Source: Verrucomicrobiaceae bacterium
Lineage (GTDB): Bacteria > Verrucomicrobiota > Verrucomicrobiia > Verrucomicrobiales > Akkermansiaceae
NCBI GenBank assembly: GCA_027487435.1
Contig: JAIYDP010000301.1
Span: 1 to 39,048, forward strand
Length of the DNA: 39,048 nucleotides
Direction of reading: 5' to 3'
Positions 1 through 8,951 of this stretch are shown here, in pieces. The notes beneath the pieces were generated by a model, which searched no databases, had not been told where the DNA came from, and saw only the letters and a program-made list of their open reading frames with translations. Numbering within the stretch: position 1 is the stretch's first letter; every line of letters begins with the position of its first letter. Made by a program: the position numbers and the translations under genes.

Positions 1-579
1 GAGAGATTTCAATCTCCGAGATTCTACGCGGACAAGAAACTAGGTTTTGCCTTTGAGATTCCTAGGGGATGGTATCTGGAGACCTTTCGAGAGGACTTTT
101 ATGAACTTCTTGGTGGACAGAGACTAGCGCCGCCCTACTTAGACGACAGAGAAGTGATGCAGGAAATGTCACAAGGACTGCTGGCAACTCTGAGCAAGTA
201 TCCCATTGAGGGAGATTCCATCAAAAGATTCTCCCCGTCCGTGACCTTCTTCAAGAGTGATGACAGTTGCTTGGAAGAGTATGAGGACTTGCTTGAGTTT
301 TCATCTATAGCGATGATGGGATATAAATGTCTTCTTACAGACTACGAATGTATTGAAGAACCTCACTTCATTAGGCGCTCTGATTGTGTGATGGTTCGCA
401 CAAAATCGAAGTTTTTGTTTGAGCATCAGGAGATGAAGTCGGTTCTCGTCGATGACGAGGCCTTTCTGCTGCATCATCAAGGGTCGATTTATACGATTCA
501 CTTATACGACTCTCCCTACAGCGGCGACACCTCGCAAAGCGAGTTCAGACTATTTCGAGAAAGCTTACATATCGCGTGA
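1..579 (+). CDS. Partial hypothetical protein, PsbP/DUF1795-like start
   Basis: The reading frame is open from the first base of the window to the TGA at 577-579, so the 5' end lies outside the window and 192 residues are visible. The visible part opens with FYADKKLGFAFEIPRGW, the kind of 'Y.D..LGFSF..P.GW' segment found in PsbP/DUF1795-type small secreted or lipoprotein domains. That resemblance is weak and the function is unknown. There is an internal ATG at 154, but the open frame upstream makes it an unlikely start. The gene is visibly more AT-rich than its neighbours and is followed immediately by an attC-like palindrome, which fits an integron gene cassette. It converges with the alpha-2-macroglobulin gene. 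Confidence 0.6.
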   Translation, partial: ERFQSPRFYADKKLGFAFEIPRGWYLETFREDFYELLGGQRLAPPYLDDREVMQEMSQGLLATLSKYPIEGDSIKRFSPSVTFFKSDDSCLEEYEDLLEFSSIAMMGYKCLLTDYECIEEPHFIRRSDCVMVRTKSKFLFEHQEMKSVLVDDEAFLLHHQGSIYTIHLYDSPYSGDTSQSEFRLFRESLHIA

Positions 580-580
580 C

Positions 581-667
581 GCGAACAAGCCGGCTCATCC
601 AACTGCGGGTGACGCTCTTGTTTGAATTCGGAGCTTTACTCCCCGCCGTGGTGAGCTAGACGTTGCA
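581..667. other. Candidate integron attC site
   Basis: An imperfect palindrome of about 87 bp begins two bases after the stop codon of the partial gene. The left end reads GCGAACAAG..GGCTCA and the right end TGAGCTAGACGTTGCA, which matches the usual attC layout (AAC at the R' end, ..TGAGCTnnACGTT.. at the R'' end). The arms 593-609 and 642-656 pair (GGCTCA with TGAGCT, then GCGGG with CCCGC) with a few unpaired bases, as attC extrahelical bases would be. The R' and R'' boxes complement each other only at the AAC/GTT core, which lowers confidence. No integrase gene is in the window. Confidence 0.5.
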
Positions 668-670
668 GTA

Positions 671-795
671 TAAACCCGAAATGCGAAGTACAAAGCGTTA
701 GCCGCCGCCATCATTTACTGCGCAAGGCATTTCAGGCCTTGCACCACAAATCCTAGCTGCGACTTTCTGGTGCTCTACTTCGGATCTCGGGCTTA
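671..795. repeat. Inverted-repeat-bounded element, copy A (125 bp)
   Basis: The element is bounded by 20-bp terminal inverted repeats: TAAACCCGAAATGCGAAGTA at 671-690 and, read on the minus strand, TAAGCCCGAGATCCGAAGTA at 795-776 (17 of 20 identical). An inner hairpin GCAAGGC/GCCTTGC lies near 722-742. Read on the minus strand it aligns along most of its length with the element at 38430-38600. Its last three bases (793-795) are the stop codon of the alpha-2-macroglobulin gene. It lies between two convergent genes. It carries no ORF, so if it moves it would be a non-autonomous, MITE-like or REP-like element. Confidence 0.7.
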
Positions 796-3700
796 TTTGA
801 CTTCGATCGTCGTGCTGGCGCTGTGGCTGTTGAATTCTGGCGCATACATGCACTGAATCTTGGCGATGCCGCTGGGGTATTTGCCGCGCAACTGCACCTT
901 GGAACTGGTCTCGAAGACGTAGGTTCCGCGCGGCAAGCGCTCGATGAAAAAGTGGTCTGCGGTGTCTTTGGTCATTTCGTAATAGCCGAGTGCCCCTTGC
1001 CAGCGATAGCCACTCATGACGTTGATCGGCTCGGTGCCGCTGCCGCGTTGGTTTTTCAAATGCACGTATTCCATATCCCGATCCACGCGGATCTCGATGC
1101 GGGTGACGATCTCATCGCCCGGCGCGACAGCCTCTGTCAGAGCTTCGAGCGTTTTGCCCTGCGCGGTGCTGCGTTTGACGAAGAGGGATTTTTTCACCTC
1201 TAAGGGATTCCCTTCATGCGGCTTGATTTTGCTGATGTCTTCCAAATACTGCCAATGCAGCGAGCCCCAGGAAACGCCTTTGTCGGATTTCTCTAAGGTG
1301 ATTCGCCCCATCGCCGGCTTGATCTCTGCTGCGGCAAAGGTTTTTTGATAGAAGCCCGTGCCAGGCTCGACGTTTTCGGCTTTGACAGCTTCGCCGCCGA
1401 GCTTGACGGAGACGAGAGCGTCTGAGGCCAGCTTGTTCGCACCGCCTAACAATAAGGCATAAACGGCATCGGCAGTGGCCTTGGTGGACTTCCATCCTTG
1501 CGTTTGCTTTTGTTTCAGCAACCACACTTGGCAGTCATTCACCGCTTTTTCATCGGCGGAAATTTCACGAAATGCCTCGATGATCATCGCTTGCGTTTCG
1601 ATGGGCGCTTGATTCCATGAATCGCCTTCGTTCGCGCGCCAGTGCATGCCTAGCTCATCGGTGTTGCGGGCATTTTCGCGCAGCGATGCGAGGATGGCTT
1701 GTGGTATTTCTTTATGGCCGAAGCGATGCAGCCCTAGCGCGGTGTGGCAGCGGGTCATCAGGCTCGTTTCGCTGGCCCAATACTTCTTGGCTTGGCCGAG
1801 GAAATAGTCCACCGCTTTGCGATTTGCGGAGGAAATGGGTCGTTGCTTGAGGTAAAAACTGCGTCCGTAGAGATACATCGCGACGAAGGAATCAAAGTGA
1901 TTGTCGTCACGATCTTGGGCTTTGATTTTGTTGTATCGTTTGAGAATCTGCGCATCTAGCCATTCGAGGGCACGCAGTGCATGTTCTTGCTTCACTTTGA
2001 CACCGAGCTGTTGCAAGCGCCCTGTGCCAGTCACAAGGTAGAGGGTGATGTAGGAACTGCTGGGGCCGCCGGGAAACCATGGCCAGGCACCATCGGCATT
2101 TTGCATTTCGATGAGTCGATTCAGCGCACGATCCGACTCACTGCGCAGACGATTTTCATCGAAGAGAATGCCGACGTTGCGACGAGCTTCGGTTTCTTGA
2201 TTCGCGTGTCGCAACCACGGGGTTTCGTCGATCATCAAGATCTTGAGTTCTTGGTTTTTTAACAACGGGCTTTCGGTGGTTTTAGGGGCGAGGCGCCATG
2301 CCTCGAAGACGCGACGTATTTTAGGATCAGATGCCGCGATGTGGCTGCCCACTTGATTGGCATACCATCGATTGAAGGTCTGCTCGGCACATTCATGCGG
2401 GTATTCCATGAGGTAGGGCAGGGCCATGACGGCATACCATGCGGGCTGGCTGACCATTTCCACGGTGACTGACTGATGGCGCAGAGTGTCTGAGGTGCTG
2501 CTTTCTAACAATTTTTTAAGTTCAAGCTCACGAGTGGAAATATCGCGAATGGGCAAGGTGATGGACTCGGTGACGAGTTGACGGCGCGATAGCACGGGGA
2601 TCATGCCCTCTTCGCCATCGGCGAGCTTGTCGGTTGCGGCTGTGACTTTGAAATGGAGAAATCCACTGCCATCTGGCACCTTGATGCGCCAAGAAATGGT
2701 GCGCGATTCCTTGGCGGGAATATCGAAAGGCTGGTCGGCATTTTGCAAGGAAAGCTCGGCATCGCGCGAGGTGAGAGAAATGGCATCGGCAAAGCTGATA
2801 CGAGCGGTGCCTTGCTGCGGTTGATCGGAGAGATTGGAGACCTTGGCGGTGAATTCGATTTCATCGCCCTCACGCAAGAAGCGCGGTGGATTGGGTTGGC
2901 ACATCAAGTCCTTCGCGGTGATGGTTTGTCCTTGGAGCAGGCCAGAGCGCAAGGTGGCATCGTGGGCAAAGGCCATGAAATTCCAGGTCGTGAGAGCCTC
3001 AGGCATGGTGAAGCTGATGCGGACGATGCCTTTTTCATCCGTGGTCAGTTGCGGCTCGAAAAAGGCTGTTTCTTGAAGGTTTTTCCTCGTTGGTGGATCG
3101 ACCGGAGGAGCTTCTGGTGCGGCGATTTTAGCGAGCCCGTCATCTCCTAGGCGATTCGGATTGTTTAAAATCGAATCGATGCTCTCCCGCGTGATAGCTG
3201 AAGATCCCGAGCGGTTCCCCCCAGTGATGGAATAATCTCCCACAACAAACTCGCCGGATACGGGGGATGCAGGTGTGATAGAGTATGCGGCTTGAGCTAA
3301 GAAGTTCGATCTACCCTTCCGCCTTACATCGCCAAAGCCACCGCCGCCACCACCTCCGCCGAAAGCACTGTTAGAGTGCCTTTGGTATCCTTGCTCTAAG
3401 GATAATTCTTCCTCCCACTCCCATTCTTGAGGAAGAAGGCCGGCAGTAGCTTGATTCCACAGCCCGAGATGGCTGTCGTAGGCGCGAAATTCTGCAACAT
3501 CTGAACTTGCCTCATACCCAGCAAGACCGCCATCGCGGTAAAAATATCTGGAAAATCGATCGAGCCAAGAGTGCGACGAAAACGCAGCCAACGAAGCATC
3601 ATACAGCGTTGCGACCATTTCGACTTGGTCTTTTTTTGCCCCATCGATGAGGATGGACCATGTTTCCTTCGCTCCTGGCTCCAACTTGCTACGCATGGTC

Positions 3701-6700
3701 TCGAACTTCATGCTCAGGTCGTGCTTGCTCCAGGGAACGTTGAGCGAAATGCTCTGGGAATATGCACGGTTTTGCTGGACAAAAAGCGTGTTGAGTTGGA
3801 AGCCACCGCGCAAGTCTTCCGTCACGGGGAAACGCAGGACTTCTTGGGTGTTAGAGCCTTTCGACCAACCTTGGCGGAGGATTTTTCCACGGTGGATGAT
3901 TTCATGATACCAAAGACCTTGCTCGTAGCCCGTGCCCCAAACGGCGACGAGTTCTTCTCCAGGTTCTAAGATGTTTTTACGAACTTGGAAATGTTCCGGC
4001 ACCTTGATGGGAAATGTTTCTTTCGCCAAATCAAGCACGCGCAAGGGCAACAATGCCGTGACCTTTGCGCCAGTGCTATCCACCGTTTCCAGCACGGCGC
4101 GATATTCTCCAGCGGCCAAGCGCACCGATGTCTGGGCTTTGCCTTCGGCGTTGGTGGCAAACTCATTGCGCTGCACTACTTCCCCAAGCTGCCAGCCGCG
4201 CGGATCGCTGGGATCGCTTGATTGCTCCTTGGCAAGGCGGCGTAGGTAAGGATTTTTGCCATTTTGAAGGGATTTGCGTAGAACTTTTTCCGGCTGAATG
4301 AGCCGATGAATGACGACCTGCCCCTTGCGTGCGACGGCTTTGCCATCGACGGTCAGTGTACGAATCGCGATGGCCACATCTTCATCGCTTTGCTGCCAAT
4401 CCGACGCAGACATCGTTGCCTCGGTATCGACATAACCGGCACGAACGTAACGAGTATCCTCGCGGGTTTCGCCCGTGGTATCAGTGACACTGACCTCTAC
4501 GGCGTAGGAAAAGATCGGAGAATCTTCGACTTTTCTACTAAGGTCTGGCTCGGCAAGAAACGAAACATCCACAGTACCATCCGCCTTGGTGATACCCTCG
4601 CCATGGGCAATTTGTTTGCTGCCGCCAGAGTTGTTCCACCAACACCACGACGGCCATTCGGTCGTGCGCGTGACCGACCATTTCACCTTTGCGCCATCGA
4701 TGGCGGCGCCCGTGTAGGAAGTAGCGCGCGCGGTAACGGTGACGTTTTTGTTCAACTGTGGCGGAGTGAGCGCATCGCCGACTTTCACTTCAAATTTCGG
4801 GCGCTTGTATTCCTCGATGCTGATGGATTCGTAGTCTCTTTCCGAACGCAAGGAATATCGACCCAAGGCAAGATCCATGGGCGCGATGAAACTGCCACTG
4901 ATCGAGCCAAATTCATTGGTGACCGCGGAAAATTCTGCAACTTTTTTACGATTCACATCAAACAACGTCACTTTGCCTTTATGATTCTTTGCGGCGCGGT
5001 AGTGATTTTTTTCTTCATCGAAACGAGCGTAAATCGCCTTAAAGCGAATGGTGTGCCCTGGGCGATAGAGGGAGCGGTCAGTGAAAAAGAAACAACGCAA
5101 GGTATCCTTGCTCTCGTCTGTATGGTAGTAATTCCAACTGGGCGAAGTAGCGATTTGATCCTTGCCGCTTGTGGCACGGATGGCGTGTTCGTCATTTTTA
5201 TGTTTAGCAAGGGTGTATTTGCCCCGATTGTCGGTTTTGCCCTGACTGCTGATCTTCCATTTGCTGTTAGTGGGTCCCCAGCGTTCGACTTTCGCATTGA
5301 CAACAGGCGTTCCATTCACTGCATTCACCACGAGTCCCTGCTCTGTCTTGCTGCGATCTTGAACGATCATCAAATCCGAACGCCAAACGATGCTGGTAAA
5401 TGGCCGATTGCGAACCCGCGAAAAATCCTCGCGCGGACTGGCGATCAAGCAGTAGCAACCCATCGGCACATCCAAAGGAGCTATGAGGGTCTGCTCGCGC
5501 TCGAGGTAATCAGGTGTCGGCGGCAAATCCACGCTCCATGACTTGGCCGGGGATTTTTTCAGCAAGGCATCGTAGTCGTCGTCGTCCATGCTGCCTGTTC
5601 CTCCTGGCGACCAAGTTACAGGAACGAGGCGGAACCATAGCTTGTTGATATTCCGATAAGTCGCAGAAAATTCGGGCTGCGCGGCGTTCCACACGTTTTC
5701 GGTATGCAAATCTAACTCTTTTTCTTCAATCTGATCGATCCTAAGACGACATAACTCCGCGTAAATCGATTTTCGGTGAGCGGCAATGGCTGCTGTCGCA
5801 ATGTCATGCGCTTCCTTGCTGCGGGCTGACCTGTGCAAGTGCGAGGCTAAAACCGAAGCAGCTAAGCACTCGATCGTTTGCCCCTTCGCCTCGGCAAGCA
5901 AGGCGCGAAGTTCCTTTTCCTCGCGAGCCTTGTCGATTTCCCCTGTGACAGAACGTGTCGCCCATGCACGACGTTTGATATCGATGTAAATCCTCGCCGG
6001 CAGCGAATCTTTGCGTAAATTCAGCCACTGTTGATAGAGTTCGATGGCACGAATTCCCCCAGAAAAGCTGGCAGGTTTTTGCGGTTTCCAAGCAAGAAAA
6101 TCCGCCGTGCTGCCAAACGCAGGCGAATCTGGGAGAATGAAAAACGCATCCTCGGCTTCGACTTCAAACGAATCTTGTGCCTCGTAGAAAAGCAGCGCTT
6201 GATCAAGGAGGAAGTCATACATGGAAGGCATGACTTCTGCGGGCATGGTGCCTTTTTCTAACAAAATGGCGTAGTCTTCCAAGGAAACATCGCGCAGCAT
6301 CTCCGCTTCCGCGAGGGACTTGGTGAAGCGTTCATCGATCTCGCGCATCATGCGCTTGGCATCCCATGTTTTGAAATCTGCCGATGTATCATCCGCCACC
6401 GCAGTGCGCTCCATGATGTCATAAGAATTTTCCGCAAAATACGACGCTAGCCAGATTGTTTGCATGGTGCGCATCACCGGCTTCATCTCTGCGGGACATG
6501 TCGCAAGTTCTTTTTCTAAAGCAGAAATCATCAGCGTGATATCGCCTTCCTCGACCTCAGACTCGAGCATGAAGATCATGCATCGCGCGCGAATCGCATC
6601 AGGCCAGGCTTTTTTCTCCCTGGCTTGCGTATCAATCGTACGAAGCACAGCCTCGGCGGATTTCGGTAAATCATCGTCGATGGCCTGCTGCACCTTTTGC

Positions 6701-6768
6701 CATTGTGAATCAAAAGGCGCTGCACCAAGGGATAATACGCCCAACAATAGGAGGAAAAACGTTCGCAT
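793..6768 (-). CDS. Alpha-2-macroglobulin family protein with intact thioester motif
   Basis: This 1991-residue protein is a probable periplasmic or surface protease trap. The start at 6768 was chosen because MRTFFLLLLGVLSLGAAPF is a clear signal peptide; an in-frame ATG at 6855 adds 29 residues with no signal character. Visible landmarks are a helical N-terminus as in Bacteroidetes-type bacterial A2Ms, an MG2 motif (DRSLYRPG, about residue 561), the A2M domain motif MPEALTTW (about 1254) with FLREGDE shortly after, and the thioester motif CAEQ with Cys1460 and Gln1463. The thioester-domain segment DGAWPWFPGG follows. Between the MG region and the A2M domain (about 1110-1230) is a low-complexity stretch with eight consecutive glycines and many Ser, Asn and Arg residues, in the position expected of a bait region. 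The family traps proteases and links them covalently through the thioester. The gene is divergent from the operon starting at 6904. Confidence 0.93.
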   Translation of the reverse strand: MRTFFLLLLGVLSLGAAPFDSQWQKVQQAIDDDLPKSAEAVLRTIDTQAREKKAWPDAIRARCMIFMLESEVEEGDITLMISALEKELATCPAEMKPVMRTMQTIWLASYFAENSYDIMERTAVADDTSADFKTWDAKRMMREIDERFTKSLAEAEMLRDVSLEDYAILLEKGTMPAEVMPSMYDFLLDQALLFYEAQDSFEVEAEDAFFILPDSPAFGSTADFLAWKPQKPASFSGGIRAIELYQQWLNLRKDSLPARIYIDIKRRAWATRSVTGEIDKAREEKELRALLAEAKGQTIECLAASVLASHLHRSARSKEAHDIATAAIAAHRKSIYAELCRLRIDQIEEKELDLHTENVWNAAQPEFSATYRNINKLWFRLVPVTWSPGGTGSMDDDDYDALLKKSPAKSWSVDLPPTPDYLEREQTLIAPLDVPMGCYCLIASPREDFSRVRNRPFTSIVWRSDLMIVQDRSKTEQGLVVNAVNGTPVVNAKVERWGPTNSKWKISSQGKTDNRGKYTLAKHKNDEHAIRATSGKDQIATSPSWNYYHTDESKDTLRCFFFTDRSLYRPGHTIRFKAIYARFDEEKNHYRAAKNHKGKVTLFDVNRKKVAEFSAVTNEFGSISGSFIAPMDLALGRYSLRSERDYESISIEEYKRPKFEVKVGDALTPPQLNKNVTVTARATSYTGAAIDGAKVKWSVTRTTEWPSWCWWNNSGGSKQIAHGEGITKADGTVDVSFLAEPDLSRKVEDSPIFSYAVEVSVTDTTGETREDTRYVRAGYVDTEATMSASDWQQSDEDVAIAIRTLTVDGKAVARKGQVVIHRLIQPEKVLRKSLQNGKNPYLRRLAKEQSSDPSDPRGWQLGEVVQRNEFATNAEGKAQTSVRLAAGEYRAVLETVDSTGAKVTALLPLRVLDLAKETFPIKVPEHFQVRKNILEPGEELVAVWGTGYEQGLWYHEIIHRGKILRQGWSKGSNTQEVLRFPVTEDLRGGFQLNTLFVQQNRAYSQSISLNVPWSKHDLSMKFETMRSKLEPGAKETWSILIDGAKKDQVEMVATLYDASLAAFSSHSWLDRFSRYFYRDGGLAGYEASSDVAEFRAYDSHLGLWNQATAGLLPQEWEWEEELSLEQGYQRHSNSAFGGGGGGGGFGDVRRKGRSNFLAQAAYSITPASPVSGEFVVGDYSITGGNRSGSSAITRESIDSILNNPNRLGDDGLAKIAAPEAPPVDPPTRKNLQETAFFEPQLTTDEKGIVRISFTMPEALTTWNFMAFAHDATLRSGLLQGQTITAKDLMCQPNPPRFLREGDEIEFTAKVSNLSDQPQQGTARISFADAISLTSRDAELSLQNADQPFDIPAKESRTISWRIKVPDGSGFLHFKVTAATDKLADGEEGMIPVLSRRQLVTESITLPIRDISTRELELKKLLESSTSDTLRHQSVTVEMVSQPAWYAVMALPYLMEYPHECAEQTFNRWYANQVGSHIAASDPKIRRVFEAWRLAPKTTESPLLKNQELKILMIDETPWLRHANQETEARRNVGILFDENRLRSESDRALNRLIEMQNADGAWPWFPGGPSSSYITLYLVTGTGRLQQLGVKVKQEHALRALEWLDAQILKRYNKIKAQDRDDNHFDSFVAMYLYGRSFYLKQRPISSANRKAVDYFLGQAKKYWASETSLMTRCHTALGLHRFGHKEIPQAILASLRENARNTDELGMHWRANEGDSWNQAPIETQAMIIEAFREISADEKAVNDCQVWLLKQKQTQGWKSTKATADAVYALLLGGANKLASDALVSVKLGGEAVKAENVEPGTGFYQKTFAAAEIKPAMGRITLEKSDKGVSWGSLHWQYLEDISKIKPHEGNPLEVKKSLFVKRSTAQGKTLEALTEAVAPGDEIVTRIEIRVDRDMEYVHLKNQRGSGTEPINVMSGYRWQGALGYYEMTKDTADHFFIERLPRGTYVFETSSKVQLRGKYPSGIAKIQCMYAPEFNSHSASTTIEVK

Positions 6769-6903
6769 ATACGGAAATCTACGCAAGATACGACTCGTTG
6801 GAGAGAAAAATCTTAGAAAATTTTCCCATCCCCCAGTTCCAACCACCTCAATCAAAGAATGGCTCTTGCGCTACCTCCGTTCCTTGCTACGTTGCCCTCA
6901 TTC

Positions 6904-7527
6904 ATGAATCAAAAACGTTTTGCCATTCGCGCCTTGGTGATCATCGCCGTCATTTGGGCGGCCGTCTTTGCAGTTCGCAGTTGGGCTGCTCAGCGCAAGA
7001 TCACTGCGGAGGCTCTCCAAAAAGCTGTGGAAAGCTCGCAATTTGCCGATTGGTCCACGCAGGCCGGATCCTCGACTGACGCAGAACGACGTGAACAACA
7101 GATCCGCAAAATCGCCGATATCACCAATCGCCTCGACTTCCGCGAACGAGAAAAGAATCGCGAAAATCGCACCTTGGAAGGATTGTTTCGCAATTTATCA
7201 GCCGAGGAGCGGAATTTATTTATCGAACTCACCGTCGCCGAAAGCATGAGTCAATTCATGATCGCGCTCGATAAAATGTCGCCCAAAGAACGCAAAAGTT
7301 TCGTCAAACGCGGCTTGGAAGAAATCGCCGAGGGACGCACCGAAGAAGACCTCAAGCGCACCAAAGAGCTCGGTGCCGATGTCATGGAAAAAGTCACCAC
7401 CGAAGGCATGAAGGCCTATTTCCAAAAAGCCAGCACCGACACGAAAATGGATCTCGCGCCGCTGATGGAAGCCATGAACGACATCATGCAAGGCATGCGC
7501 GGTCAAAAATTCGGCCCTCCTCAATGA
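6904..7527 (+). CDS. Hypothetical membrane-anchored helical protein
   Basis: A 207-residue protein. The start at 6904 (MNQKRFAIRALVIIA) places one hydrophobic segment at about residues 7-25, as expected for an N-terminal membrane anchor; an upstream in-frame ATG at 6859 adds only 15 residues. The rest is highly charged and probably helical, rich in Glu, Lys and Arg, with 'LSAEERNLFIELT' and 'MSPKERKSFVKRGLEEI' giving two similar 'L/MS.EER..F' helices. I do not recognise a family. It begins a tightly packed operon: its stop overlaps the start of the pseudopilin gene by four bases (ATGA), so the two are probably translationally coupled. It is divergent from the macroglobulin gene with 135 bp between their starts. 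Confidence 0.7.
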   Translation: MNQKRFAIRALVIIAVIWAAVFAVRSWAAQRKITAEALQKAVESSQFADWSTQAGSSTDAERREQQIRKIADITNRLDFREREKNRENRTLEGLFRNLSAEERNLFIELTVAESMSQFMIALDKMSPKERKSFVKRGLEEIAEGRTEEDLKRTKELGADVMEKVTTEGMKAYFQKASTDTKMDLAPLMEAMNDIMQGMRGQKFGPPQ

Positions 7528-8054
7528 ACACGCGCTATCCTCATCGCCTCACGGGGTTCACGCTGATGGAGGTCTTGATCACGATCGCCATCGTCGTCGC
7601 GCTCGCAGCGCTGGTGATTCCCGTCGGCAACACGATGTTACGAAATTCACGCAAAGCCGCTTGTCTTAGCAATCTCCGCCAAATCGGCACGGGACTGGAA
7701 TCCTACCTCCAAGATCATCAAAACATCATGCCCGAACTCGCTGTTGGGCGATCAAGCATCCAAGAGGATGTGCCCGTGTTGGACAATACCTTACAGGCTT
7801 ACCTTAGCTCGCCCGATGTCTTTCGCTGTCCCGAAGACGATAAGGAATTCAAAAAATCTGGATCGAGCTATTTGTGGAATTCTACGCAAAATGGTCGCCC
7901 AAAAATGAATCTCGCTTTCTTTGGCTCAACCGATTCCTCGCAAATTCCTCTTGTCACTGACAAGGAAGCATGGCACGGCGAGCAAAATGGTGCTAACATC
8001 CTCTACGCCGACTACTCCGCTTCTGGCGAATTCAAATTCCGAACCTCGCGCTAA
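7524..8054 (+). CDS. Type II secretion/pilin-like pseudopilin (prepilin-type N-terminus)
   Basis: This 176-residue protein has the classic prepilin signature: a short basic leader, then Gly11 followed by FTLMEVLITIAIVVALAALVIP, with Glu16 as mature Glu+5 and a hydrophobic helix to about residue 35. Prepilin peptidase would cut after Gly11. The remainder (SRKAACLSNLRQIGTGLESYLQDH) matches the DUF1559-like pseudopilins that are abundant in Verrucomicrobia and Planctomycetes, and 'CPEDD' and 'ILYADYSASG' recall their C-terminal region. These proteins usually occur as scattered singletons rather than in a secretion operon, and their role is unclear. The gene overlaps its upstream neighbour by four bases, and an ABC ATPase gene starts ten bases after its stop. 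Confidence 0.9.
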   Translation: MNTRYPHRLTGFTLMEVLITIAIVVALAALVIPVGNTMLRNSRKAACLSNLRQIGTGLESYLQDHQNIMPELAVGRSSIQEDVPVLDNTLQAYLSSPDVFRCPEDDKEFKKSGSSYLWNSTQNGRPKMNLAFFGSTDSSQIPLVTDKEAWHGEQNGANILYADYSASGEFKFRTSR

Positions 8055-8063
8055 TATCGAACC

Positions 8064-8951
8064 ATGCTGGAAATATCCAACCTCTCGAAATCCTTCGGCG
8101 GCTCCCCTGCCCTACGCGACATTTCTTTTTCCGTAAAAAAAGCCTCCATCCACGGTTTGCTCGGTCACAACGGCGCTGGCAAAAGCACCACCATGGGCAT
8201 CATCCTCGGCATGGTTTCTGCCGATCAGGGCGAAGTGAATATCGATGGCATCTCCGTCATCCGTCAACGCTCGAAGGCGCTGCAAAAAGTCGGCGCCATC
8301 TTCGAATCCCCCGCCTTCTACGATTATCTCAGTGGTTGGGAAAACCTTCGCCTGCTGGTCAATTACTCGGGGAAATTCGATGCTGCCGCCGCCCGCGATG
8401 TCGTCGAACAAGTCGATCTCACCTCCCGAATTCACAGCAAAGTCCGCACCTACAGCCATGGCATGCGCCAACGCCTTGCCCTCGCTCAAGCATTGCTTCC
8501 TCAGCCCCAGCTTTTGCTCCTCGATGAACCCACCGACGGACTCGACCCCGAGGGCATTCGCTGGTTTCGCGACTTCATCTTACGTCTGCGCGATGAACAG
8601 GGCATGACGGTCTTATTCAACTCTCATTTGCTCGCCGAAGTGGAACAAATGTGTGACCACATCACCATCATCAAAGGCGGCACCATGGTTCACGATGGCA
8701 CCATTGTTTCCCTGCAAGATGAAGGCATACGTTACACCATCGATGCCGAACCACTTGAAAACGTCGAACCTCTGATCCGTGCCTTCGATGGCATCATGGA
8801 ATCATCTAAGCTCATCAAATTGCCTGATAGCTGTGACCCGTCAGAAGTCCTTCGAGCCTTGATTCTTGCCGACATCCGCGTCAAGGCCTTCACTCCGTAT
8901 CGTCGTTCGTTAGAGGATGTTTACATGGAACTTAAATCGACAAACTCATGA
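8064..8951 (+). CDS. ABC transporter ATP-binding protein
   Basis: This 295-residue cytoplasmic ATPase would power the ABC-2 permease encoded two genes downstream. The motifs are complete: Walker A GHNGAGKST (residues 34-42), signature SHGMRQR (131-137, a common variant of LSGGQ in the CcmA/NatA-like group), Walker B LLLLDEP (150-156) and H-loop His188. A C-terminal segment of about 80 residues after the ATPase core is typical of drug, antibiotic and Na+ exporters of this class (BcrA/NatA type). The substrate cannot be read from sequence. It overlaps the next gene by four bases (ATGA), so the three transporter-locus genes are almost certainly co-transcribed. Confidence 0.93.
   Translation: MLEISNLSKSFGGSPALRDISFSVKKASIHGLLGHNGAGKSTTMGIILGMVSADQGEVNIDGISVIRQRSKALQKVGAIFESPAFYDYLSGWENLRLLVNYSGKFDAAAARDVVEQVDLTSRIHSKVRTYSHGMRQRLALAQALLPQPQLLLLDEPTDGLDPEGIRWFRDFILRLRDEQGMTVLFNSHLLAEVEQMCDHITIIKGGTMVHDGTIVSLQDEGIRYTIDAEPLENVEPLIRAFDGIMESSKLIKLPDSCDPSEVLRALILADIRVKAFTPYRRSLEDVYMELKSTNS

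Noticed and set aside
4306..5541. A 411-codon open frame on the plus strand opposite the first macroglobulin gene
   Set aside because: It is antisense to an unambiguous A2M gene and its translation is low-complexity and family-less; long antisense frames are common opposite large genes of this base composition.
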